From: GCA-001856825 sp049965815
GTDB lineage: Archaea; Thermoplasmatota; Thermoplasmata; Thermoplasmatales; GCA-001856825
Direction: 5' to 3'
NCBI GenBank assembly: GCA_049965815.1
Contig: JBMFVV010000033.1
Coordinates: forward strand, 1 to 7,947
Length of the DNA: 7,947 nucleotides
Below the pieces are notes generated by a model, which saw only the letters and a list, made by a program, of their open reading frames with translations, made no database searches and was not told the DNA's origin. The position numbers and the translations under genes are program-made. Positions 1 through 6,242 of this stretch are shown piece after piece. Every line of letters starts with the position of its first letter. Within the stretch, counting starts at the first letter, position 1.

Positions 1-4
1 TTAT

Positions 5-33
5 GGCGACACTATTTACTGAAAAGTGTCGCC
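5..33. repeat. Perfect 9-bp inverted repeat (hairpin), possible terminator
   Basis: The arms at 5-13 (GGCGACACT) and 25-33 (AGTGTCGCC) are exact reverse complements around an 11-base loop. The hairpin lies about 30 bases past the stop of the minus-strand secreted-protein gene. On that strand it is preceded by a short T run (complement of 37-41), so it could help end transcription. It could also be one end of a mobile element cut by the window edge. The structure is certain; the role is not. Confidence 0.45.
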
Positions 34-63
34 TGAAAAAGAACCGGATGAGTGGAACATTCA

Positions 64-521
64 CTACTCAGTCACAGTCACGTTTACAGCCGGCATTATG
101 GCAGGATAGGTATCTCTGTAATCTGTAGTATTATTTATGAGAACAAGGAAACTGGAGTTTCCGTCAACCGTTCCATGTATTACAGAATAGTGGTCCGAAG
201 CGTTGCCTGACAAGGAAAATGGCAGATAGTCTTCACCGTAGTAAAGGGAATAGTTATCCTCCCCTACAGAAGAAATCCTGGAATATTCATATCCAGTAAG
301 ATTTTTTTTCAGGGAGAACTAGCGGAGGAGTTGACCTTAGCTGTACCAAAATTGAAAGCGGAGTAGTTGAAGGAATAGTTTGCATATGCCCCTTTAAATT
401 CCCAGACAGGTATGCCTGAAGATGCGGCAGAAGGACTAGCGAGGATAGATGAAGATGCAAGCAGGGTCAGCACTGCAAATAATGATGTCATCTTCAGTAT
501 TCTTCTATTCATGCTGACCAT
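64..521 (-). pseudogene. Frameshifted small secreted, sequon-rich protein
   Basis: The first reading frame starts at 521 and ends after 70 residues at a TGA (309-311). It begins with a clear signal peptide: Arg-Arg near residues 6-7, a hydrophobic core around residues 12-27, and small residues around a likely cleavage site near 29-34. A second open frame on the same strand picks up exactly there (312 down to a TAG at 64-66) and gives about 82 more residues of similar Asn/Ser/Thr/Tyr-rich composition. The -1 frame has a TAG just upstream, so the shift must fall in a window of about a dozen bases. The simplest repair is one extra C in the CCC run (complement of 312-314), giving an exported protein of about 152 residues. 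The combined chain carries about eleven N-x-S/T sequons. I do not recognise the family. The start at 521 is preferred over Met4 (512) because a TATA-like box sits about 24 bases upstream of it. The break may be a real mutation, a sequencing error in a homopolymer or, less likely, recoding. Confidence 0.7.
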
Positions 522-540
522 CTATACCTTTCCCTCTTAC

Positions 541-549
541 TATATTTAT
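541..549 (-). promoter_or_regulatory. TATA-like box of the secreted-protein gene
   Basis: On the minus strand this reads ATAAATATA. Its centre is about 24 bases upstream of the ATG at 521, the distance expected if transcription starts at or next to the start codon (leaderless). This favours the first Met over the Met three codons later. Confidence 0.5.
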
Positions 550-591
550 GATACAGATTAAAAGTCTTTCTTGTCATAGTTTAACTCCAGA

Positions 592-720
592 TCAGAGGTC
601 GTTCGCTGGAACATCTACATTCGTATTCAGAGTATCTTGAATACCACCCCGGGCAAAACTATAGGTATCGTTCTCCCAGACATTGTGATCCATTATATTG
701 TATGAAGAATCGGTATGGTT
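592..720 (-). pseudogene. Possible scrap of an extracellular protein gene
   Basis: The stretch 550-823 has no convincing gene. The only suggestive item is a minus-strand frame that opens after a TGA at 721-723 and stops at 592-594, about 42 codons. It is rich in Asn, Asp, Tyr and Trp, with two N-x-T sequons (NHT, NDT), a makeup seen in archaeal exported proteins. The first Met is at 693 and lacks a well-placed TATA box. It could be the decayed tail of an extracellular gene related in style to the neighbouring secreted protein, or chance. Confidence 0.2.
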
Positions 721-823
721 TCAATAAATGGAAGACTAGAAGACAATTCCTTATAGAGCGAATGTAAATAAAGTGCCAGAGGGAAACCATTCTCTAGGTA
801 ATGACACTGATCTCTGATGGCAG

Positions 824-896
824 TGCGAGCGCCGGGATTTGAACCCGAGGCATGAGCTTGGCAAGCTCACGTGTTACCAGGCTACACCACGCTCGC
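824..896 (-). tRNA. tRNA-Gly (GCC)
   Basis: The complement folds as a full cloverleaf. The seven-pair acceptor stem is GCGAGCG with CGCTCGC and discriminator A (complement of 824). The anticodon stem TGAGC/GCTCA encloses loop TTGCCAA, giving anticodon GCC, and the T loop is TTCAAAT. No CCA is encoded and no intron is seen. A T-rich box on the minus strand (complement of 918-926) lies about 25 bases upstream and is the likely promoter. The gene is divergent from the tRNA-Arg gene. Confidence 0.96.
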
Positions 897-990
897 TAAG
901 CACCTTATGCCTATGATGATAAAAAACTAACTGATTGCTATGCTAATCGGCTTGTTCAAATATACCTTCCTATTATTGAAAGCAGGTAAA

Positions 991-1005
991 GGCATCTTTT
1001 ATAAC
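991..1005 (+). promoter_or_regulatory. TATA box of tRNA-Arg
   Basis: TTTTATAA at 997-1004 is centred about 25 bases before the tRNA-Arg gene at 1025, the normal place for an archaeal TATA element upstream of a tRNA. Confidence 0.55.
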
Positions 1006-1024
1006 ATTTACAGGATATAGTTTT

Positions 1025-1099
1025 GGGCCCGTGGGGTAGTTTGGATCATCCTTTTGGCCTTCGGAGCCGACGACCCGGGTTCAAATCCCGGCGGGCCCG
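1025..1099 (+). tRNA. tRNA-Arg (TCG)
   Basis: The acceptor stem is GGGCCCG (1025-1031) with CGGGCCC (1092-1098) and discriminator G (1099). The anticodon stem TTGGC/GCCGA encloses loop CTTCGGA, so the anticodon is TCG (1061-1063), reading CGA codons. The T arm is CCGGG-TTCAAAT-CCCGG. No CCA is encoded. Downstream sequence (from about 1152) looks like an integrase remnant, so the 3' end of this tRNA is a plausible old attachment site; no second copy of the 3' end occurs in the window. Confidence 0.95.
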
Positions 1100-1151
1100 T
1101 CGAAACATTTGAATCATTACGAAGCCCTGCGTAAATTCCAGATTACCACAA

Positions 1152-1566
1152 ATGATGACAAAAGTCGCCAAGTGTGGTTACCTTCTTGAGGAAGAAAATG
1201 TCAAGTCATGGCATGACAATCTATATGTTAGATCTCCCATAACTGAAAAGGTTTGTTCTCAGAACGATTGGACTTTACTGTAAACCGAATTCCACGTCAC
1301 CAACACAGATCATATAATACTCAAAGAAAAAAATCATTTGACTGGAACTTCACGTCATTTGTAAGAAAGTTAGAGTAGAATGGAAGAAGGGGATCGTACA
1401 TAGTGAGATTTAAGAAAGTGTTGTATTCCTGCCCAAATACAATGATCGGGTAATAAATTTCAAGGTTAATATAAAAAATAAACAAGAAACTAACTGACAG
1501 ATGATTGAAGATATGCTTCGAATTAAGGACAAATTTACTGCGGAAATCATAGAACAATTGTTATAA
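1152..1566 (+). pseudogene. Decayed tyrosine integrase, N-terminal part
   Basis: No long frame is open, but three frames in series give a consistent protein-like trace. Frame A (1152-1283, 43 codons) contains ENVKSWHDNL followed by RSPIT, then stops at TAA 1281-1283. Frame B, from about 1346, gives SFVRKLE, a TAG, then SYIVRFKKVLYSC. Frame C, from about 1438, gives YNDRVINFKVNIKN, a TGA, then a 21-residue tail ending at 1566. The pattern W-x3-L-x2-R-S-x2-T, then a basic SYIVRFKK helix, then N-x8-VNI fits the core-binding (SAM-like) domain of archaeal phage-type tyrosine recombinases (judged from memory of the family). The catalytic R-H-x-x-R and Tyr domain is missing. Position just downstream of tRNA-Arg, pointing away from it, is the classic setting of an integrated element. 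It is a nonfunctional relic if the call is right; the alternative is chance plus a short real ORF. Confidence 0.5.
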
Positions 1567-1643
1567 ACAAGCAGAGATGAATCTTAGGCTGTTCTTAAAA
1601 ACCCCATTAATGGACTTAAGGAGATACCTAAGGCTTCCAGTTG

Positions 1644-1650
1644 TTTTTAT
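1644..1650 (+). promoter_or_regulatory. TATA-like box of the OsmC-family gene
   Basis: The T-rich TTTTTAT is centred about 25 bases upstream of the ATG at 1672. This supports leaderless transcription and that ATG as the start, rather than the later in-frame ATG at 1702. There is no Shine-Dalgarno-like sequence in front of the ATG. Confidence 0.45.
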
Positions 1651-1671
1651 CTTCGAAAACAATCTCCTGCC

Positions 1672-2067
1672 ATGGAATGCCAAGCCGAATACTTAAAGCA
1701 AATGGAAGTAAAAGTTGAAATGAATAACAGGGAAACGATAATAGATGCAGAAAGAATCGACGGAAATGCTCCGATGGATACAATAATCTCTGCATTTGTG
1801 GCCTGCACAACAACAAGTATTGTCACCATATTAAAGAGAATGCGTGAAAATTTCAAAAATATTGAAGCTAAAGTTAAATGGGAACAGGAACCTGATCCTC
1901 CAAGAATTTTCAAAGTGATAGAAATTGAATATACCATAAAAGGACAGGTATCTGAATCTAGAGTTGAAGAAGCTGTGGACCTGACATTCAAAAAATATTC
2001 ACCATCTGCCGTAATTTTGCAGAGGGCTAATATTGAGGTGAAGCGTACATTTAAAATAGAGCAGTAA
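1672..2067 (+). CDS. OsmC/Ohr-family protein lacking the second redox cysteine
   Basis: A 131-residue cytosolic protein of the OsmC superfamily. Well-studied members (OsmC, Ohr) are thiol peroxidases that reduce organic hydroperoxides with a pair of cysteines. The central helix signature G-x-x-P-M-D-x-I-I-x-A-x-V-A-C-T is at about residues 31-46, with Cys45 as the peroxidatic-cysteine equivalent. Length and the alternation of strands and helices fit the family. The second family motif, usually Y-C-P-V, reads Y-S-P-S here, so the resolving cysteine is Ser110. The only other cysteine is Cys3, in the short N-terminal extension. It may therefore act as a one-cysteine peroxidase needing an external thiol, or bind a different ligand. 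The gene stands alone, between the integrase relic and the transposase relic. Confidence 0.85.
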   Translation: MECQAEYLKQMEVKVEMNNRETIIDAERIDGNAPMDTIISAFVACTTTSIVTILKRMRENFKNIEAKVKWEQEPDPPRIFKVIEIEYTIKGQVSESRVEEAVDLTFKKYSPSAVILQRANIEVKRTFKIEQ

Positions 2068-2128
2068 TCGTGATGAAATATTTATGGCATGACTGGACAG
2101 TATGAGAAAACGTTGCTTAAATCTTTTA

Positions 2129-2464
2129 CATTTAGGTAATATTTGCACGTTTATCTTTAGATTGGATAACGGCTGCCTTACATCCTTTGGTATCTCTTCC
2201 ATTGTCTCCTCGTCACCTATGGAATAGACTCCCTTTATGTGGGATTAGTAGTCTGTCATGAATGCTGTACTTTTCGTACTTCATTGCCAGTGTTTTGAAG
2301 TGGATATTCACACTAGGGGAGTTTAGCAACAGATAGGTGAACAGCATTCCTTCGTTTTTCAAGTACGAACGATCCGCTTCCAAATCGTTTTTGAAGACGC
2401 TGAATGCATACTCCAAGCACTCCTATCTTTCACGGGATCGTAGATGTTTGAAACTTTCTGCCAT
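2129..2464 (-). pseudogene. Decayed IS4-like transposase, C-terminal fragment
   Basis: The minus strand carries the end of a DDE transposase in pieces. From about 2464 down to about 2245 one frame, broken by a TAG just before it, reads LEYAFSVFKNDLEADRSYLK, then a helix and KYSIHDRLL. The spacing E-x6-K (E in LEY, K in FKN) matches the E(6)K half of the YREK signature of the IS4 group. The frame then shifts near 2245, and another frame continues with GVYSIGDEETMEEIPKDVRQ and ends around ILPK (2131), like the short C-terminal tail of these transposases. The N-terminal catalytic region and both inverted repeats are absent, so it is an old, immobile remnant. Two apparent ORFs here (2213-2416 and 1999-2202) are parts of this one broken gene. 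The exact IS group is uncertain (IS4 or IS1634-like). Confidence 0.65.
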
Positions 2465-2745
2465 TCAATTCAGCTGTTGTAATACGTTAATATTTAAAAA
2501 TAGCCTTATGTCCACGGCTGAATAACAGGTCAAATTCTGTGTATTATTGAGGGCAAGGCTGTAGTATTTCTTAGAGTAGTTTCCTGTAGAGTTGAGCGGT
2601 AAAGTAATTCAACTGTGGTTATGGTAGCACTAAGGTTCGTATGTGAAAATCTGAAGGCAAAAAGGTTGAGAGAGTTACTAGAAGGGCAACAATCATCACG
2701 ACTTTCGCTGTGTTTCGTATTTTCTCCTAATTAATTTTCAATTGA
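2465..2745. other. Intergenic region without a supported gene
   Basis: Between the transposase relic and the stop codon of the DUF998 gene I find no convincing gene or RNA. A 37-codon plus-strand frame (2621-2734) starts MVALRF but has no TATA box at the right distance and no recognisable motif. An AT-rich stretch (TTAATATTTAAAAATA, 2485-2500) may be a remnant promoter, or the 5' flank of the dead element. Confidence 0.5.
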
Positions 2746-3351
2746 CTATTGAGCGTCACGAGCTAATCTTCCAGAATGTGAATAGGAGAATATGTGAATA
2801 AGTACGACTATGTCGACTACCAATATCCCAAAAACCTCATCCTCCGCTACAGACCCCCATGGAACCATAGCGTAAATTAGCCACGAGGCAACAAGGAATG
2901 CAAACATTGCAGAACCTATCTTGAGTCTGCCACCAGTTATCAGCCCTAACGAAATTGTTCCATATGCCAGAGAGGCTAGTATGAAGAACCAAATGGAGAC
3001 AAAGTCATGGGGGTATGTCCCTTCGTGGTATATTCCGATGAGTGCTAGGAATATTCCGGCAACTATGAAGAACGAGTTTCCAGTTTCCTCTATCTTGTTA
3101 CGAGAGATTGATATCATAACTATGGCGTATATTGCGAGAAGAACAGAAGTGAATATCATGCCTCCATTGTATGCTACGGGAAGAGTTGGAGCAGGATGAC
3201 CATTGGCAGTAAAGTTACCACCACCCAAATCACTGAGGGCATTTCCTTGAATCGAGAACCAGGGGTTAAGATGCCAGGCTATGATGATCGTTACCCAGGC
3301 AGCAATTATCCCTGATATGCCAAAAAGAGAAGCCACCTTCAATCTGTCCAT
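2746..3351 (-). CDS. DUF998-family integral membrane protein
   Basis: A 201-residue protein with about six membrane helices (roughly 7-27, 62-82, 92-108, 117-138, 143-164 and 172-192). The extracytoplasmic loop after helix 1 has the DUF998 hallmark NPWFSIQGNALSDLG at residues 29-43. A second polar patch, H109-E-G-x-x-P-H115-D116, follows helix 3. DUF998 proteins are widespread in archaea and actinobacteria; their biochemical role is not established to my knowledge, so none is given. The start is the ATG at 3351. Unlike its neighbours it appears to have a leader: a TATATTT box (complement of 3399-3405) is about 50 bases upstream, and GGAGGG (complement of 3370-3375) lies between, though 18 bases from the ATG, long for a Shine-Dalgarno site. 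No operon partners. Confidence 0.85.
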   Translation of the reverse strand: MDRLKVASLFGISGIIAAWVTIIIAWHLNPWFSIQGNALSDLGGGNFTANGHPAPTLPVAYNGGMIFTSVLLAIYAIVMISISRNKIEETGNSFFIVAGIFLALIGIYHEGTYPHDFVSIWFFILASLAYGTISLGLITGGRLKIGSAMFAFLVASWLIYAMVPWGSVAEDEVFGILVVDIVVLIHIFSYSHSGRLARDAQ

Positions 3352-3648
3352 TATTCAGGCAACTATTTTCCCTCCAAAAAGATTGCGATTTCACCGAAAT
3401 ATATGGTCGCTATTGGAGAAAGTATTAGCTCTATAGCTACTTTATTTTTCCAAGAAAGAGAAACCGGATATGCAGCCACGGGACCGTTTAGTCTAGATGC
3501 TCACCTGCTGCATGTTTGTTCAAGATTTAGACGGACTCTTGATCTAATTTTTAATCTGGCTTCTATATAGTGGAATGGTTGTAACATTTATCCTGCCAAA
3601 GGTCAGATTCAATTGAATCGTTACCTATTCTCTATTCTAATTGTAATC
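3352..3648. other. Intergenic region with the DUF998 promoter and a palindrome
   Basis: Nearly 300 bases without a gene. The left end holds the DUF998 leader and its TATA-like box (3399-3405). The right end holds the 3' flank of the pyrophosphatase gene with a 14-base perfect palindrome. In between (about 3410-3600) I find no open frame with protein-like composition and no foldable RNA that I can support. Confidence 0.5.
3606..3619. repeat. Perfect 14-bp palindrome
   Basis: GATTCAATTGAATC is its own reverse complement. It lies about 30 bases downstream of the pyrophosphatase stop codon. It has no loop, so it suits a dimeric DNA-binding protein better than a terminator hairpin, but it could also be chance in AT-rich sequence. 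Confidence 0.4.
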
Positions 3649-4161
3649 TTAATCTGATTCCCTGTAAGAACTTAAAATCCGATCCATTGCCACCTTCTTC
3701 CCTTTGAATCCCAGAAAATTCATGAACTTGCCATTTTCAAGTTCCTTATAGTGCTCAAAGAAATGCCTGAATATGTTCTTCTGGAACTGGGGAATGTCTT
3801 CAATATCCCTTATAGTTTCAGAATTCGGGTCAACCTCGTTTACTGGCACTGCTATTACTTTGTCGTCTATTCCCTCTTCATCCCTCATTTCTGCAAGTCC
3901 CACAGCCCGGCATTTAACCAAGATTCCAGGTTGTATTGCTGCGGAAGAAATCAGAAGTACATCGAGCGGATCTCCATCCTTACCCTCCGTCTTTAAAATC
4001 ATACCGTAATTTGCAGGATATTTCATTGGAGTGAATAGAACTCTGTCAAGTATTATGCTCTCCATTTTCTCGTTGTACTCGTACTTGCAATTGCTCCCCG
4101 TGGAAATTTCCACAAGAACATAAAATGTACTTGGAAAATCCTCTGTTTGGATAACTCTCAT
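3649..4161 (-). CDS. ppa: Inorganic pyrophosphatase (family I, soluble)
   Basis: A 170-residue cytosolic Mg-dependent enzyme that hydrolyses pyrophosphate to phosphate, pulling biosynthetic reactions (tRNA charging, nucleic acid synthesis) forward. All the active-site residues known from the E. coli enzyme can be placed with a constant offset: E18, K26, E28, R40, Y48, Y52, the signature DGDPLDV with D62, D64 and D67, then D94, D99 and K101, and finally Y138-K139. Length is normal for the family (about 170-180). The start at 4161 is backed by a TATATTT box centred 25 bases upstream (complement of 4183-4189), implying a leaderless message. The gene is divergent from the threonine-synthase-like gene, 156 bases apart. 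It looks intact and active. Confidence 0.97.
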   Translation of the reverse strand: MRVIQTEDFPSTFYVLVEISTGSNCKYEYNEKMESIILDRVLFTPMKYPANYGMILKTEGKDGDPLDVLLISSAAIQPGILVKCRAVGLAEMRDEEGIDDKVIAVPVNEVDPNSETIRDIEDIPQFQKNIFRHFFEHYKELENGKFMNFLGFKGKKVAMDRILSSYRESD

Positions 4162-4182
4162 ATGGTTGTATAATGAATTCAG

Positions 4183-4189
4183 AAATATA
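4183..4189 (-). promoter_or_regulatory. TATA box of ppa
   Basis: On the minus strand TATATTT, centred 25 bases upstream of the ppa ATG. It lies in the 156-base divergent spacer shared with the threonine-synthase-like gene; the two boxes are about 100 bases apart, so these promoters should not interfere sterically. Confidence 0.6.
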
Positions 4190-4286
4190 GGCGTTTTGTG
4201 ATTAATGAAGACTTATGGCCGGAATCAATACCTATGCACTTTGAAGGGATTAGCGAATATGCTTAGTTTCAATCATTTAGGTAGTG

Positions 4287-4293
4287 TTTAAAT
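4287..4293 (+). promoter_or_regulatory. TATA-like box of the threonine-synthase-family gene
   Basis: TTTAAAT is centred about 28 bases upstream of the ATG at 4318, consistent with a leaderless transcript; no Shine-Dalgarno-like sequence precedes the ATG. Confidence 0.5.
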
Positions 4294-4317
4294 TCCAGAC
4301 ATAATCACTACCTTCAT

Positions 4318-5343
4318 ATGCTCAAAGCAGTCTGTTCCAGATGTGGAAAGGAGAGAACAGGGTTTAGTAACAAACCGAATTGTGATTGTGGAGGAGTCTT
4401 TGTACCAAAGATAGACTTCAGATACAGAGAAGGTCCCTACTCAGCTAACTACCCATATCTTGAAAAGGTAGTAAGTCTGGGTGAACAGGAAACTCCACTA
4501 TTCGAAGAGGGTTCTGTCAAATTCAAGCTGGATTATTTTCAACCCACTTTTTCTTACAAAGATAGGGGAAGTAAAGCGCTGATTTCAAGTCTGGCATCCG
4601 TACTCCCAAGTGGTTCAGAGATAAACGAAGATTCATCTGGAAATGCAGGTGCTTCAATAAGCGCCTACGGGTCTTCCTCCGGTTTCAAAGTTAACATATT
4701 CGTACCGGAAAATACCAAGATGGGAAAGGTCAGCCAGATAAGAGCATACGGGGCAGCTATCCACCTTATAAGCGGTTCTAGAAAAGATGTGGCTGACGCT
4801 GCATCCACACATTCCGGTTACTATGCGAGTCACGTGCTGAATCCAGAGTTTAGGGATGGCATGAGGCAACTGAGTTACGAAATATTCAGACAACTCGATC
4901 ACAGGAGCCCGAATAGAGTCTTTGTGCCAGTGTCAGCAGGAACGCTCATGCTGGGGATGGTAGCAGGGTTTGAGCATCTCCTTGAGTCAGGTGAAATTGA
5001 TGCCATCCCGGAGATAGTAGGCGTACAGACAGATGCGGTAAACCCAGTTTGTTCTGCAGTTAATGGCATCCCCTATGATAAGAATAACGGGAAGTTCTCT
5101 TCAGCAGATGCACTCGTTTCCAGAGAACCTATCCTCAAGGACCTGATGGTAAGACAGTTGATGAATTACGGAAAATGCGTAACCGTAAATGAAGATGAAA
5201 TAGTTAGGGCAAGATCTGAGCTCGCCCTAAAGGGAATGTATGTGGAATACAGCTCTGCAACTGTCTGGGCAGCGTACAAGAAGGGTCACTATGAAGGCGA
5301 GAGTGTTCTCATTCTGACTGGAAACGGTCTCAAGACCCCTTGA
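4318..5343 (+). CDS. Threonine synthase-family PLP enzyme
   Basis: A 341-residue fold-type II PLP enzyme. It opens with a zinc-ribbon-like C6-x2-C9...C22-x-C24-G-G segment, as in archaeal threonine synthases. The PLP-binding lysine is K81 in FSYKDRG. The substrate-carboxylate loop SSGNAG is at 106-111. The C-terminal TGNGLK (334-339) supplies the Thr that contacts the PLP ring nitrogen, a ThrC hallmark. Threonine synthase converts O-phosphohomoserine to threonine. One oddity: the PLP-phosphate loop, usually a glycine-rich G-x-G-G-N, is replaced by PVSAGTLMLG after the fifth strand. The protein is also on the short side. It may be the cell's ThrC or a paralogue with another substrate (ThrC-related cysteate synthase shows this happens), so no gene symbol is assigned. 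No other threonine-pathway genes are nearby. The stop is 21 bases from the convergent transporter gene. Confidence 0.85.
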   Translation: MLKAVCSRCGKERTGFSNKPNCDCGGVFVPKIDFRYREGPYSANYPYLEKVVSLGEQETPLFEEGSVKFKLDYFQPTFSYKDRGSKALISSLASVLPSGSEINEDSSGNAGASISAYGSSSGFKVNIFVPENTKMGKVSQIRAYGAAIHLISGSRKDVADAASTHSGYYASHVLNPEFRDGMRQLSYEIFRQLDHRSPNRVFVPVSAGTLMLGMVAGFEHLLESGEIDAIPEIVGVQTDAVNPVCSAVNGIPYDKNNGKFSSADALVSREPILKDLMVRQLMNYGKCVTVNEDEIVRARSELALKGMYVEYSSATVWAAYKKGHYEGESVLILTGNGLKTP

Positions 5344-5364
5344 TTATCAAAATGCCATCTTCCA

Positions 5365-6222
5365 CTATCCTCCAACTATAAGACCTATGATTATGACGAC
5401 ACCACCTAAGAGCGTTATATACTGTATCGGTTCTGATATTATGTATGAGGCAGTAATCACTGTGATAAATGGAGTTATGTAAAGTGTTGTTCCAGCCCTA
5501 ATCGGATTGACTTTCTTTAATCCGTCAAACCATAAGTAATATCCTAGAAAGGTTGCAAATACCCCTATGAATAATAGTGATATAATAAGGAAAGGGTTAC
5601 GTATTGAAAACAGGCCGTGGAGTCCTGAAAATGCGAACGGAAACAGCATGATAGCTCCAAATACAGATACGTAGCCTGTGACATTCATTGGATTGTGTTT
5701 TGCCAGTAGCCCCTTTCCTGCGACGGTAAATATTCCCCAAGAGAGTGCACTGAGCAGGACGAGGACAGCAGACAATAATTCATCCCCAGTAATGCTCGTA
5801 GGCCTCAGAAGTACGATGAGACCGATGGTGGCGATGATTAGTCCTGTCAAACGCCTAGCAGTGAGCTTGTCCTCCTTGATCATAACTCCAAGAATTGCAA
5901 TGAAAATTGGTTCAAGACTTACTATGAAACTTGCATTTCCGGCAGTGAGGCCACTTTCTCCCCAGATGAACAGAAGCTGGTAAAGCAGTACCCCAGTCAA
6001 AGCCAGAAGGAAGAGCGTCAGAATCTCCCTTCTGGAATATCTTTCCCTTATGACAAATATGAGTGGAACAAAGAATACTGATGAAACGAGAAAACGCGAG
6101 AAAGCTATCTGCTGTGGATCTAGATATGAAAGGGCATACTTCAAGAGAACATACGTCACACCCCAGATGATAGACGTGGAAACAAGTTCAACGTACCCAA
6201 ACCTGCCGCTGCTTCTATTCAC
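5365..6222 (-). CDS. EamA-family (DMT superfamily) transporter
   Basis: A 285-residue inner-membrane protein with about ten helices in two EamA repeats (roughly 8-135 and 145-283). Typical family signs are the first-helix IIWGVTYVLLKYAL, the R-F near residues 43-44, ESGLTAGNASFIVSLEPIFIAILG closing repeat 1 (a P-x-x-x-A-x-x-G element) and the matching GTTLYITPFIT near the end of repeat 2. Family members export amino acids, metabolites or drugs; the substrate cannot be read from the sequence. The start is a GTG at 6220-6222, because a TAG lies two codons upstream and no ATG is available near the N-terminus. A TTTTATT box (complement of 6243-6249) is 24 bases away. It is divergent from the LysE/FTR1-like gene across only 56 bases, and convergent with the PLP enzyme. 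Confidence 0.92.
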   Translation of the reverse strand: MNRSSGRFGYVELVSTSIIWGVTYVLLKYALSYLDPQQIAFSRFLVSSVFFVPLIFVIRERYSRREILTLFLLALTGVLLYQLLFIWGESGLTAGNASFIVSLEPIFIAILGVMIKEDKLTARRLTGLIIATIGLIVLLRPTSITGDELLSAVLVLLSALSWGIFTVAGKGLLAKHNPMNVTGYVSVFGAIMLFPFAFSGLHGLFSIRNPFLIISLLFIGVFATFLGYYLWFDGLKKVNPIRAGTTLYITPFITVITASYIISEPIQYITLLGGVVIIIGLIVGG

Positions 6223-6242
6223 ACACTAGGAATTAAAACTTC

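Noticed and set aside
1205..1217. GTCATG-G-CATGAC short inverted repeat
   Set aside because: It falls inside the frame of the integrase relic and is short enough to be chance; only a half-match (GGCATGAC) recurs at 2087.
1321..1557. Minus-strand 78-codon frame, aromatic and hydrophobic
   Set aside because: It starts at TTG with no ATG near its N-terminus and no TATA box at the right distance, and it lies antisense to the integrase relic. Its Phe/Ile/Asn/Tyr bias is what AT-rich non-coding DNA gives.
1647..1991. Minus-strand 114-codon frame opposite the OsmC gene
   Set aside because: It is a mirror of the OsmC reading frame with no motif or promoter of its own.
1999..2202. Minus-strand 67-codon frame as an independent gene
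   Set aside because: Only its first 24 codons look like protein (the transposase tail); the rest runs antisense through the 3' end of the OsmC gene.
2621..2734. Plus-strand 37-codon frame starting MVALRF
   Set aside because: No promoter at the expected distance, no family resemblance that I can defend, and a Cys/Ser-rich tail. Kept only as part of the intergenic note.
3470..3560. Possible tRNA-like or structured RNA stretch (GGACTCTTGATC)
   Set aside because: An anticodon-arm-like string is present, but no acceptor stem or T arm can be built around it.
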